20,860 nt of DNA from an uncultured Faecalibacterium sp. (GTDB lineage Bacteria; Bacillota; Clostridia; Oscillospirales; Ruminococcaceae), in NCBI GenBank assembly GCA_934512105.1, contig CAKSWQ010000037.1, forward strand, positions 1-20,860, given 5' to 3'. Below are positions 14,932 to 20,860 of this stretch, piece by piece. Each line of letters begins with the position of its first letter. The first letter of the stretch is position 1. Both the position numbers and the translations under genes were made by a program. The notes under the pieces were generated by a model, which was not told where the DNA came from, did not search any database, and saw only the letters and a list, made by a program, of their open reading frames with translations.

Positions 14932-14960
14932 AGTATATAACCTTAAAAATGCCCCTCAAA
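14932..14960 (-). promoter_or_regulatory. Possible promoter of the 143-aa gene
   Basis: On the minus strand TTTGAG (14955-14960), 17-bp spacer, TATACT (14932-14937), overlapping the end of the rhodanese gene. Confidence 0.4.
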
Positions 14961-15266
14961 ATCGCCCTCGATCTCGTAGGGCCAGCTTAAAATGCCGCCC
15001 AGGTCCCGCAGGTCGGTGTAGCCAAGGGCTTCCAGCTTCTGCACGGCGTCGGCACTGCGGCGTCCGGTGCGGCAGTACACCAGCCACAGGGCGTTTTTGT
15101 CCGGCAGCACCTCGGCGGCGCGGTCGATGACCTGCCCCAGCGGCAGCAGCTTTGCCCCCGGGATGTGCCCTACGGCGTATTCGTCCGGCTCGCGCACATC
15201 CACGGCCACGGCCTTGCCGGAATCCAGCAGACGGATGGCGTCTGCGGCGGTGATCTTCTCTGTCAT
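14943..15266 (-). CDS. Single-domain rhodanese-like sulfurtransferase
   Basis: 107 aa, one rhodanese domain. Family members carry a persulfide on an active-site cysteine and pass sulfur to acceptors. Seen: VDVREPDEYAVGHIPGA (residues 22-38) and the active-site loop YCRTGRRS with Cys65, in a six-residue loop typical of sulfur-specific rhodaneses. The start MTEKITAADA at 15266 has AAGGAG eight bases upstream; longer open frame upstream is non-coding. It is divergent from the Rrf2 regulator with promoters facing each other across about 130 bp. Position beside Rrf2 and near nifS-iscU supports a role in sulfur trafficking, but the acceptor is unknown. Confidence 0.9.
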   Translation of the reverse strand: MTEKITAADAIRLLDSGKAVAVDVREPDEYAVGHIPGAKLLPLGQVIDRAAEVLPDKNALWLVYCRTGRRSADAVQKLEALGYTDLRDLGGILSWPYEIEGDFEGHF

Positions 15267-15286
15267 ACTCTCACTCCTTAAAGATA

Positions 15287-15315
15287 GGTTCTGTTCCATC
15301 CTATGATAACAGACC
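15287..15315. promoter_or_regulatory. Imperfect inverted repeat in the rhodanese/Rrf2 divergent promoter region
   Basis: GGTTCTGTT (15287-15295) and AACAGACC (15308-15315) pair with one unpaired base. They span the rhodanese -10 box and start site, an operator-like position. Confidence 0.35.
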
Positions 15316-15331
15316 TTTTTTGTTTGCACAA
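15303..15331 (-). promoter_or_regulatory. Promoter of the rhodanese gene
   Basis: On the minus strand TTGTGC (15326-15331), 17-bp spacer, TATCAT (15303-15308). Confidence 0.5.
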
Positions 15332-15342
15332 GAGGTTTCTCC

Positions 15343-15371
15343 TTTGCAAAATCCGAGTAACGTGCTATACT
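15343..15371 (+). promoter_or_regulatory. Promoter of the Rrf2 gene
   Basis: TTTGCA (15343-15348), 17-bp spacer, TATACT (15366-15371); about 20 nt of leader before AAGGAGAGG and the ATG at 15399. Confidence 0.6.
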
Positions 15372-15398
15372 ATAAACTGCAACAAGGAGAGGACGACC

Positions 15399-15869
15399 AT
15401 GAAATTTTCCACCAAGAGCCGCTACGCCCTGCGCCTGATGGCGGAGCTGGCGCGCTATGCGCCGGGCACGACTGTCAGCCTGAAGGAGATCAGCGAGCGG
15501 CAGAACCTGAGCCTGAAATATCTGGAGCAGATCGTCACCCCGCTGGCGCGGGTGGGGCTGGTCAAGAGCGAGCGGGGCAGTCAGGGCGGCTACCGCCTGA
15601 CAAAAGACCCCGCCGACTACACCGCCGGCGAGATCCTGCGCGCCATCGAGGGCAGCGTAGCGCCTATTCCGTGCCTTGGCAGTGTGACCAACGAGTGCCC
15701 CATGTCCGAGCAGTGTTTCACCCTGCCGTTCTGGGCGGGGCTGGACGAGGTGATCAACCAGTATATCGACAGCGTCACGCTGGAACAGCTGGCAAGCCAG
15801 CTGCCCGCACCTGATTCTGCCGCGCAGGAGAGTTGCTGTGGCTGCGGCGGCGCGAAAAATGAAAAATAA
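15399..15869 (+). CDS. Rrf2-family transcriptional regulator (IscR/CymR-like)
   Basis: 156 aa. MKFSTKSRYALRLMAELA opens the winged helix typical of Rrf2; SLKYLEQIVTPLARVGLVKS is the recognition and dimer region and GSQGGYRLTK the wing. Three cysteines (Cys92, Cys100, Cys106; spacing C-x7-C-x5-C) lie where IscR binds its [2Fe-2S] cluster, although IscR spacing is C-x5-C-x5-C. A second group (Cys146, Cys147, Cys149) lies in the C-terminal tail. The ATG at 15399 has AAGGAGAGG upstream. It is divergent from the rhodanese gene and upstream of nifS-iscU on the other strand, so it probably senses Fe-S status or cysteine supply and controls these genes. No terminator is visible before the tRNA-Trp promoter. 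Confidence 0.92.
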   Translation: MKFSTKSRYALRLMAELARYAPGTTVSLKEISERQNLSLKYLEQIVTPLARVGLVKSERGSQGGYRLTKDPADYTAGEILRAIEGSVAPIPCLGSVTNECPMSEQCFTLPFWAGLDEVINQYIDSVTLEQLASQLPAPDSAAQESCCGCGGAKNEK

Positions 15870-15882
15870 ATAAAAATAAGGC

Positions 15883-15911
15883 TTGACATTCCCCTTTGCA
15901 TCGGCTATAAT
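15883..15911 (+). promoter_or_regulatory. Consensus promoter of tRNA-Trp
   Basis: TTGACA (15883-15888), 17-bp spacer, TATAAT (15906-15911): exact sigma-A consensus. Confidence 0.88.
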
Positions 15912-15936
15912 AATCAAGCATTCAGCGAATGCATAT

Positions 15937-16012
15937 AGGGGTATAGCTCAGCTGGTAGAGCAGCGGTCTCCAAAACCGCGTGCCGTGAGTTCGAAACTTA
16001 CTACCCCTGCCA
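15937..16012 (+). tRNA. tRNA-Trp (anticodon CCA)
   Basis: 76 nt including an encoded CCA end. The acceptor stem AGGGGTA/TACCCCT pairs fully, the D-arm reads AGCTCAGCTGGTAGAGC, and the anticodon loop CTCCAAA places CCA at 15970-15972. The T-loop is TTCGAAA and the discriminator is G. Confidence 0.95.
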
Positions 16013-16014
16013 TG

Positions 16015-16052
16015 ACGCACAGGTTCTTCGGAACTTGTGCGTTTTGTTTTTT
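16015..16052 (+). terminator. Terminator of tRNA-Trp
   Basis: A 12-bp stem with one G-T pair (16015-16026 with 16031-16042) closed by a stable C(TTCG)G tetraloop is followed by TTTGTTTTTT. Confidence 0.88.
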
Positions 16053-16056
16053 GGAA

Positions 16057-16191
16057 CCCCCTCAGTCTCGCTACGCTCGCCAGCTCCCCCAAGGGGACGC
16101 CTTATGGCACTGCCGGAAACTTTGCCGCCACCGCCAAAAGCCGTCCCCTTGGGGAAGGTGGCTGCGACCAAAGGGAGCAGACGGAAGGGGT
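16057..16191 (+). repeat. Interspersed palindromic repeat, copy 1 (135 bp)
   Basis: Begins ccccctcagtct, contains caaggggacgcctt, then gccaaaagccgtcccc, ttggggaaggtggctgcg, and ends agcagacggaaggggt. The same blocks occur in the same order, in inverted orientation, at 19815-20001. Internally ccaaggggacg and cgtccccttgg are complementary, so each copy can fold into a long hairpin. It lies between the tRNA-Trp terminator and the tRNA-Asp promoter and has no credible coding capacity. Confidence 0.8.
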
Positions 16192-16236
16192 CTTTACCCG
16201 CTTTTTCAAAAAATTGCATTTTCCGCAAATTTGTGC

Positions 16237-16265
16237 TTGACAACAGACCGACTTTCCGATATAAT
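16237..16265 (+). promoter_or_regulatory. Consensus promoter of tRNA-Asp and tRNA-Thr
   Basis: TTGACA (16237-16242), 17-bp spacer, TATAAT (16260-16265): exact consensus. Confidence 0.88.
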
Positions 16266-16311
16266 AGAACACGTTCCCGCGGTAAGATGCCGCACGAACT
16301 TGAGCGATCAT

Positions 16312-16388
16312 GGCCCGGTAGCTCAGTTGGTTAGAGCACCAGCCTGTCACGCTGGGGGTCGTCGGTTCGAGCCCGATCCGGGTCGCCA
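16312..16388 (+). tRNA. tRNA-Asp (anticodon GTC)
   Basis: 77 nt with encoded CCA. The acceptor GGCCCGG pairs with CCGGGTC (one G-T), the anticodon arm is CCAGC-CTGTCAC-GCTGG, the T-loop is TTCGAGC, and the discriminator is G. Confidence 0.95.
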
Positions 16389-16391
16389 TTT

Positions 16392-16467
<76 letters not shown>

Positions 16468-16475
16468 AAGGCAAG

Positions 16476-16510
16476 CACCTCGAAGTCTTAGGACTTCGGG
16501 GTGTTTTTTT
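16476..16510 (+). terminator. Terminator of the tRNA-Asp/tRNA-Thr unit
   Basis: A 12-bp stem with one G-T pair (16476-16487 with 16492-16503), TTAG loop, then seven T. Confidence 0.9.
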
Positions 16511-16597
16511 GCGCTTTTTTAGGGCAGGGGAGCTGTTGCATCCTACTGCTTGTGGAAACCGCCCAAAATAGAACGACTTTTTCTCTTGGTATGTCAA

Positions 16598-16626
16598 TTG
16601 AAGCCGCCTCCAAATTGTTATATAAT
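16598..16626 (+). promoter_or_regulatory. Sigma-A promoter of the alcohol dehydrogenase gene
   Basis: TTGAAG (16598-16603), 17-bp spacer, TATAAT (16621-16626). The roughly 58-nt leader carries a small hairpin (ggcaca/tgtgcc) before GGAGG at 16676-16680. Confidence 0.78.
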
Positions 16627-16632
16627 TAACAT
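16615..16632. promoter_or_regulatory. Predicted Rex operator
   Basis: TTGTTAT-ATAA-TTAACAT agrees with the clostridial Rex consensus TTGTTAA-N4-TTAACAA at 12 of 14 specified positions. It lies over the -10 box, so Rex bound under low NADH would block transcription. Confidence 0.6.
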
Positions 16633-16690
16633 AATGATAAAATATGGCACAGCGCTGCGTGTGCCGTGATAATTTTGGAGGTTTTGTATT

Positions 16691-17908
16691 ATGGCTCGTT
16701 TTACTCTGCCCCGTGATCTGTACCATGGCAAGGGCGCTCTGGAAGCGCTGAAGTCCTTTACCGGCAAAAAGGCAATGATCTGTGTCGGCGGCGGCTCCAT
16801 GAAGCGCTTCGGCTTCCTGGATCGTGCCGTTGAGTACCTGAAGGAAGCCGGCATGGAAGTGGAGCTGTTCGAGGGCATCGAACCCGATCCTTCCGTGGAG
16901 ACCGTCATGCGCGGTGCCGAGGCCATGCTGAAGTTTGAGCCCGACTGGATCATCGCCATGGGCGGCGGCTCTCCCATTGACGCAGCCAAGGCCATGTGGA
17001 TCAAGTACGAGTACCCCGAGATCACCTTTGAGGAGATGTGCAAGGTGTTCGGCATCCCGCCGCTGCGCCGCAAGGCACACTTCTGCGCCATTTCTTCCAC
17101 CTCCGGCACCGCTACCGAGGTGACCGCCTTCTCCATCATCACCGACTACCAGAAGGGCATCAAGTACCCCATCGCGGATTTTGAAATCACCCCGGACGTG
17201 GCCATCGTGGACCCCGATCTGGCCGAGACTATGCCCAAGAAGCTGGTTGCCCACACCGGTATGGACGCCATGACCCACGCCGTGGAGGCTTACGTTTCCA
17301 CCGCACACTGCGACTACACCGACCCGCTGGCCATCTTTGCCATCCGCATGATCCAGGGCGATCTGGTGGACAGCTACAACGGCGATATGTCCAAGCGCGA
17401 CTCCATGCACAACGCACAGTGCCTTGCCGGTATGGCCTTCTCCAACGCACTGCTGGGCATCGTGCACTCCATGGCACACAAGACCGGCGCTGCCTTTGCA
17501 GACTACGGTGCACACATCATCCATGGTGCTGCCAACGCCATGTACCTGCCCAAGGTCATCGCCTTCAACGCCAAGGACCCCGAGGCCAAGAAGCGCTACG
17601 GCGTCATTGCGGACGAGATGAAGCTGGGCGGCGCAAACGATGACGAGAAGGTCAAGCTGCTCATCGAGTACCTGCGCGGCATGAACGACGCGCTGAACAT
17701 CCCCCACTGCATCCAGCACTACGGCCCGGACTCCTACCCCACCGAGCAGGGCTTTGTGCCGGAGAATGTGTTCCTGGAGCGTCTGCCCGAGATCGCCAAG
17801 AACGCCATCGCCGACGCCTGCACCGGCTCCAACCCCCGCCAGCCCAGTCAGGAGGAGATGGAGAAGCTGCTCAAGTGCTGCTACTACGATACTGAGGTGG
17901 ATTTCTGA
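16691..17908 (+). CDS. Iron-containing alcohol dehydrogenase
   Basis: 405 aa. NAD(P)H-dependent reduction of an aldehyde, probably re-oxidising NADH during fermentation. The nucleotide-binding loop GGGSPID lies at residues 91-97. The metal ligands of the group III family are present: Asp192 and His196 (GMDAMTHAVEAY), His263 (MAHKTGA) and His278 (IIHGAANA). ISSTSGTATEVT near residue 138 is also typical. The start has GGAGG ten bases upstream. The sequence resembles the dehydrogenase half of AdhE and butanol dehydrogenase-like enzymes, without the aldehyde dehydrogenase half. The preferred substrate cannot be read from the sequence. A Rex-like operator overlaps its promoter. Monocistronic, ended by 17946-17982. 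Confidence 0.93.
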   Translation: MARFTLPRDLYHGKGALEALKSFTGKKAMICVGGGSMKRFGFLDRAVEYLKEAGMEVELFEGIEPDPSVETVMRGAEAMLKFEPDWIIAMGGGSPIDAAKAMWIKYEYPEITFEEMCKVFGIPPLRRKAHFCAISSTSGTATEVTAFSIITDYQKGIKYPIADFEITPDVAIVDPDLAETMPKKLVAHTGMDAMTHAVEAYVSTAHCDYTDPLAIFAIRMIQGDLVDSYNGDMSKRDSMHNAQCLAGMAFSNALLGIVHSMAHKTGAAFADYGAHIIHGAANAMYLPKVIAFNAKDPEAKKRYGVIADEMKLGGANDDEKVKLLIEYLRGMNDALNIPHCIQHYGPDSYPTEQGFVPENVFLERLPEIAKNAIADACTGSNPRQPSQEEMEKLLKCCYYDTEVDF

Positions 17909-17945
17909 TCCGTCCTTCCCTTATTACACCTCCTTCCCTATGGAC

Positions 17946-17982
17946 AAAAGCCCCGCAGAGCATACCGCCCTGCGGGGCTTTT
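17946..17982. terminator. Terminator after the alcohol dehydrogenase gene
   Basis: A perfect 13-bp stem (17946-17958 with 17970-17982) starts with AAAA and ends with TTTT; it works on either strand. Confidence 0.85.
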
Positions 17983-18000
17983 GCCACGTCCCTACCTGTG

Positions 18001-18043
18001 AAAAAGGGGTTCGGAAACGCCTACGGCGTTTCCGAACCCCTTT
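18001..18043 (-). terminator. Terminator of cysS
   Basis: A perfect 19-bp stem (18003-18021 with 18025-18043) with a 3-nt loop gives TTTTT on the minus strand, 15 bp after the cysS stop. Confidence 0.82.
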
Positions 18044-18058
18044 CATACTACTAAGGCG

Positions 18059-19456
18059 TTACAGCTTGCTCAGCTGGGGACCCTGTGCGGTGTCCTTGAC
18101 AGCCCAGCCCAGCTCGGTCAGCTGTGCACGGATGGCGTCGGCGGTGGCCCAGTCCTTGGCCTTCTTGGCGGCAGCACGCTTCTCCACCAGCGCGGTCACC
18201 TCGGCGGGCACCTCGTCCTTCTTGCGGTTGTACAGCAGACCCAGCACACCGGTGATCTCGTCAAAGGCGGTGGCAGCTGCCCCCAGTGCAACCTTGCTGG
18301 AGGCAGCGGACAGGGTGTTGATCTCCTTGACCAGATCGAACACGGCGGCCAGTGCATCCGGGGTGTTCAGGTCATCGTCCATGGCGGTGCAGAACTTGGC
18401 GCGTGCCTCGACAGCCTTTTCCTTCAGGGTCTCGTCGGTGCCGAAGTCGGTCCTGCTCAGGGCAAAGTCCAGATTCTCGCGGCAGGTGTACAGGCGCTCC
18501 AGACTGTTCTTGCAGCTCTCGATAAGGTCTACGGTGTAGTTCAGGGGCATCCGGTAGCCGGCGGTCAGCATGAAGTAACGGATGGGCTCGTAGCCGTAGA
18601 GGTTTGCCACATCCCGCACGGTAAAGAAGTTGTGCAGGCTCTTGGACATTTTCTGGTTGTCCACGTTGATGAAGCCGTTGTGCATCCAGTAGCGGGCAAA
18701 CTCGCAGCCGTTGGCGCACTCGCTCTGGGCGATCTCGTTCTCGTGGTGGGGGAAGATCAGGTCCTGACCGCCGCAGTGCAGGTCGATGGTCTTGCCCAGA
18801 TGGGTGCGGCTCATGGCGCTGCACTCGATGTGCCAGCCCGGGCGGCCCATGCCGTAGGGGCTTTCCCATGCGGGCTCACCGGGCTTTGCAGCCTTCCAGA
18901 CGGCAAAGTCGGCGGGGTCTTCCTTCAAATCGTCCTCCATGCGGCTGCGCAGCTCGCGGTTGCCGCTTTCCAGATCGTCCAGATTCAGGTGGCTCAGCTT
19001 GCCGTAGCCGGGGTCGCTCTTCACCCGGAAGTACACGTCGCCGTTCTTGGCAACGTAGGCGTGGCCGGAGTCGATCAGATCCTTGACGATATCCAGGATC
19101 TGGGGGATATGCTCGGTGGCGCGGGGCTGCACGGTGGGCTTTTCGCAGTTTAGACCGGCGGCGTCCTTCAGGTACTCGGCCTCAAAGCGCTGTGCCACCT
19201 CCTTCATGGAGGTGCCCTCTTCCTGTCCCTTCTTGATGAGCTTATCGTCGATATCGGTGATGTTGGAAACGTAGATCACCTTGTTGCCCCGGTATTCCAG
19301 ATAGCGGCGCAGGGTGTCGAACACGATCAGCGGGCGTGCGTTGCCGATGTGGATATAGTTGTACACGGTGGGGCCGCAGACGTAGATGCGGTATTCGCCG
19401 GGCACCTGCGGCACAAATTCTTCCTTCTGTCGGGTCAGGGTGTTGAAGATCTGCAT
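18059..19456 (-). CDS. cysS: Cysteinyl-tRNA synthetase
   Basis: 465 aa, normal for class I CysRS; charges tRNA-Cys with cysteine in the cytoplasm. Seen: YVCGPTVYNYIHIGNARP with zinc ligand Cys27 and the HIGH-type signature HIGN (36-39); WHIECSAM and LHCGGQDLIFPHHENE for the other zinc ligands; and KMSKS in DNQKMSKSLHNF. The C-terminal helical domain contains DDDLNTPDALAAVF and ends in TAQGPQLSKL. The start MQIFNTLTRQKEEF at 19456 has AAGGAG eight bases upstream. A T-box leader (19492-19760) with a UGC specifier precedes it, so expression should rise when tRNA-Cys is uncharged. Monocistronic. Confidence 0.97.
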   Translation of the reverse strand: MQIFNTLTRQKEEFVPQVPGEYRIYVCGPTVYNYIHIGNARPLIVFDTLRRYLEYRGNKVIYVSNITDIDDKLIKKGQEEGTSMKEVAQRFEAEYLKDAAGLNCEKPTVQPRATEHIPQILDIVKDLIDSGHAYVAKNGDVYFRVKSDPGYGKLSHLNLDDLESGNRELRSRMEDDLKEDPADFAVWKAAKPGEPAWESPYGMGRPGWHIECSAMSRTHLGKTIDLHCGGQDLIFPHHENEIAQSECANGCEFARYWMHNGFINVDNQKMSKSLHNFFTVRDVANLYGYEPIRYFMLTAGYRMPLNYTVDLIESCKNSLERLYTCRENLDFALSRTDFGTDETLKEKAVEARAKFCTAMDDDLNTPDALAAVFDLVKEINTLSAASSKVALGAAATAFDEITGVLGLLYNRKKDEVPAEVTALVEKRAAAKKAKDWATADAIRAQLTELGWAVKDTAQGPQLSKL

Positions 19457-19491
19457 GGTCAATTCTCCTTTTTGTTCCAAACAGAAGCCGC

Positions 19492-19760
19492 AAAACAAAA
19501 CGCCCCCGGAGCGGTGCGCAAGGCACAACTCCGAAGGCGGTTTTAAAATCAAAATCGCGGTTCCACTTCTGTTTGTCGCTCAAAGCCGGTAACGGCGGCG
19601 CACCGCACGGCGATACTTCCCCGCAGGGGTTCCCGCCGCGTGCTGTCCGGGCGCACTTTGCGCAGCGGTCTGCAAACAGGCTTCCAGCCAGTGGCCTGTT
19701 CTCTCTGCGCAGACGGTGTGCGGCGCTACTCTGCCCGGATAAACGCATTTATCCTTTTAC
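19492..19760 (-). promoter_or_regulatory. T-box riboswitch leader of cysS, specifier UGC (Cys)
   Basis: Read on the minus strand. Stem I begins near GGGCAGAGTAGCG and carries CAGAGAG, with an aacaggc/gcctgtt apical stem. gtctgc/gcagac and gcgc/gcgc pairings enclose an internal loop containing TGC (19662-19664), a cysteine codon. The T-box sequence AAGTGGAACCGCG lies at 19556-19568. It is followed by a terminator: an 11-bp stem with two G-T pairs (19529-19539 with 19501-19511), then TTTTGTTTTG. Uncharged tRNA-Cys would stabilise the antiterminator and allow cysS transcription. Confidence 0.85.
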
Positions 19761-19766
19761 CCTTTT

Positions 19767-19795
19767 ATTATAGCGGTGCCGCACAGGGAAGTCAA
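19767..19795 (-). promoter_or_regulatory. Promoter of the cysS T-box leader
   Basis: On the minus strand TTGACT (19790-19795), 17-bp spacer, TATAAT (19767-19772). Confidence 0.85.
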
Positions 19796-19814
19796 GGAGG
19801 GAACGAGATAACAA

Positions 19815-20001
19815 ACCCCTTCCGTCTGCTCCCGCTGGTCGCAGCCACCTTCCCCAAGGGGACGGCTTTTGGCTGTGCCGCAAAGTTTCCCTTCTTGCGA
19901 AAGGCGTCCCCTTGAGGGCCGACTTCCCCCGGCCGGGGGAAGATGTCACCGCAGGTGACAAAAGGGGGAATCTGGCTTTGCGCAGCAAAGACTGAGGGGG
20001 T
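19815..20001 (-). repeat. Interspersed palindromic repeat, copy 2 (187 bp)
   Basis: Inverted relative to 16057-16191 and sharing its outer and inner blocks in order. It is about 52 bp longer because it holds extra palindromic modules: a perfect 20-nt palindrome at 19923-19942 (cttccccc/gggggaag), gtcacc/ggtgac at 19945-19959, and ctttgc/gcaaag at 19976-19990. It starts 5 bp beyond the pflA stop, so its hairpins may also terminate or stabilise the pfl transcript, which shows no separate terminator. Confidence 0.8.
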
Positions 20002-20005
20002 AACT

Positions 20006-20758
20006 TTACCCGGGATACCGGCTCACTTCCAGCAGCTGCTCTGCCCGCTTTACCTGCTCTGCGGTGGGCGGTACAGCGTCCGGCAGGGGGTAGGGGATGC
20101 CCAGCTTCTGCCACTTGAACAGCCCCAAGGTGTGGTAGGGCAGCACCTCCACCCGCTGCACCGTTTTCAGGCTGCGGATGAAGTCTGCCGTTTTGCGCAG
20201 CCCCTCCTCGTCGTCGGTCAGCCCGGGCACAAGGACGTGCCGGATCCACAGCGGGATGCCGAGGTCGGAGATGTGCCGCGCCATGGCAAGGATGTTGGCG
20301 TTGTCCTTGCCGGTGAGCTGCCGGTGGCGCTCCGGGTCGATCTCCTTGAGGTCTAAAATCACCAGACTGGTGTTAGCCATCAGGCGGTCGAACGCCGCCA
20401 GATACGCCGGGTCGTCCGGGCGGAAGGGCTGCCCGGCGGTGTCCAGCGCCGTGTGCACGCCCTTGGCGCGCGCCAGCGTGAAGAACTCGGTCAGAAAGTC
20501 CATCTGCCGCAGCGGCTCGCCGCCGCTGACCGTGATGCCGCCCTTTTTGCCCCAGTAGTTGCGGTAGCGGTATACCCGCTGGAACAGCGCTTCCGCTGTC
20601 CACGCCTCGCCGCCCTCTGCCCATGTTTCAGGGTTGTGGCAGTACTTGCACCGCAGGGCACACCCCTGCAAAAACACCACAAAGCGCACGCCGGGGCCGT
20701 CCACCGAGCCGAAGGATTCCAGCGAGTGGACGTACCCAAGGGTCTTACAGGACGCCAT
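20006..20758 (-). CDS. pflA: Pyruvate formate-lyase activating enzyme (radical SAM)
   Basis: 250 aa. Installs the glycyl radical on PflB using S-adenosylmethionine and a [4Fe-4S] cluster. Seen: [17 protein letters not shown], the radical-SAM cysteines Cys33, Cys37 and Cys40 in [22 protein letters not shown] (SAM-binding GGE), [11 protein letters not shown] and [10 protein letters not shown], all in family order. The start at 20758 ([12 protein letters not shown]) overlaps the end of pflB by 14 nt. An in-frame ATG at 20779 would add seven residues and overlap further; neither has a strong ribosome site, consistent with translational coupling to pflB. Length equals known PflA (about 246 aa). 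Confidence 0.95.
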   Translation of the reverse strand: MASCKTLGYVHSLESFGSVDGPGVRFVVFLQGCALRCKYCHNPETWAEGGEAWTAEALFQRVYRYRNYWGKKGGITVSGGEPLRQMDFLTEFFTLARAKGVHTALDTAGQPFRPDDPAYLAAFDRLMANTSLVILDLKEIDPERHRQLTGKDNANILAMARHISDLGIPLWIRHVLVPGLTDDEEGLRKTADFIRSLKTVQRVEVLPYHTLGLFKWQKLGIPYPLPDAVPPTAEQVKRAEQLLEVSRYPG

Positions 20759-20860
20759 GGCAGGTGCGTGCCAGCACATCCAGCTGCTGCTCGCGGGTCA
20801 GGTCGATGAACTTGACGGCGTAGCCGGAAACGCGGATGGTGAAGTTGGCGTACTCCTCCT
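20745..20860 (-). CDS. pflB: Pyruvate formate-lyase (formate C-acetyltransferase), C-terminal end only
   Basis: 38 codons are visible; the gene continues beyond the window. The translation ends in [20 protein letters not shown] followed by [20 protein letters not shown] is the glycyl-radical motif, with the radical Gly at 20823-20825. The distance from that Gly to the C-terminus and the sequence match PflB rather than other glycyl radical enzymes, supported by the adjacent pflA. The enzyme cleaves pyruvate with CoA to acetyl-CoA and formate. The short C-terminal tail differs from other PflB ends only in its last residues. Confidence 0.92.
   Translation of the reverse strand, partial: EEYANFTIRVSGYAVKFIDLTREQQLDVLARTCHGVL

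Noticed and set aside
16057..16191. CRISPR-like array at the palindromic repeats
   Set aside because: Only two dispersed inverted copies exist in the window, with no regular spacers and no cas genes.

Overview
The window is 20.9 kb of chromosomal DNA from a high-GC anaerobic Firmicute. Gene content (trehalose-6-phosphate hydrolase, pyruvate formate-lyase with its activase, a Rex-type operator, a T-box leader, NifS/IscU with an Rrf2 regulator), clean sigma-A promoters with 17-bp spacers, and GC-rich codon use fit a Clostridia-class gut bacterium, most likely a Faecalibacterium-like Oscillospiraceae. That taxonomic placement is inference; no rRNA or marker gene is present.

Layout. (1) 1-1650: 3' part of treC (+), then about 650 bp of gene-free DNA packed with hairpins. 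(2) 1651-3830: argG (-), divergent from an unrecognised 250-aa gene (+). (3) 3950-7671: ThrE-type exporter (-), divergent LysR regulator (+), and a MetE-like zinc methyltransferase (+) whose promoter carries a perfect T-N11-A palindrome at about -66, where LysR proteins usually bind. (4) 7672-8420: a decayed mobile-element scar, with the first 46 codons and the C-terminus of a large serine recombinase plus a 22-nt tRNA 3'-end-like fragment. (5) 8381-12607: a three-gene operon of an LRR protein, a DUF2201/VWA-like protein and a MoxR-family AAA+ ATPase. This is the least understood system here. (6) 12621-15869: iron-sulfur/sulfur block: nifS-iscU (-), a small unknown gene (-), a single-domain rhodanese (-) and a divergent Rrf2 regulator (+). 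(7) 15883-16510: tRNA-Trp, tRNA-Asp and tRNA-Thr, with one copy of an interspersed repeat. (8) 16598-17982: iron-dependent alcohol dehydrogenase under a Rex-like operator. (9) 18001-19795: cysS (-) behind a cysteine T-box leader. (10) 19815-20860: second, inverted copy of the interspersed repeat, then pflA and the 3' end of pflB (-), overlapping by 14 nt.

How the genes work together. Several blocks share sulfur and redox themes: cysteine desulfurase and scaffold build Fe-S clusters, PflA needs one, cysS is gated by uncharged tRNA-Cys, the MetE-like enzyme handles methyl transfer to a thiol, and the alcohol dehydrogenase is probably tuned to NADH/NAD+ by Rex. The LRR/VWA/MoxR operon has no clear metabolic link to its neighbours. 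Its LRR protein carries an acidic-aromatic motif (RYDFDF) both internally and as its exact C-terminus, a possible ligand for the VWA metal site or the AAA+ ring.
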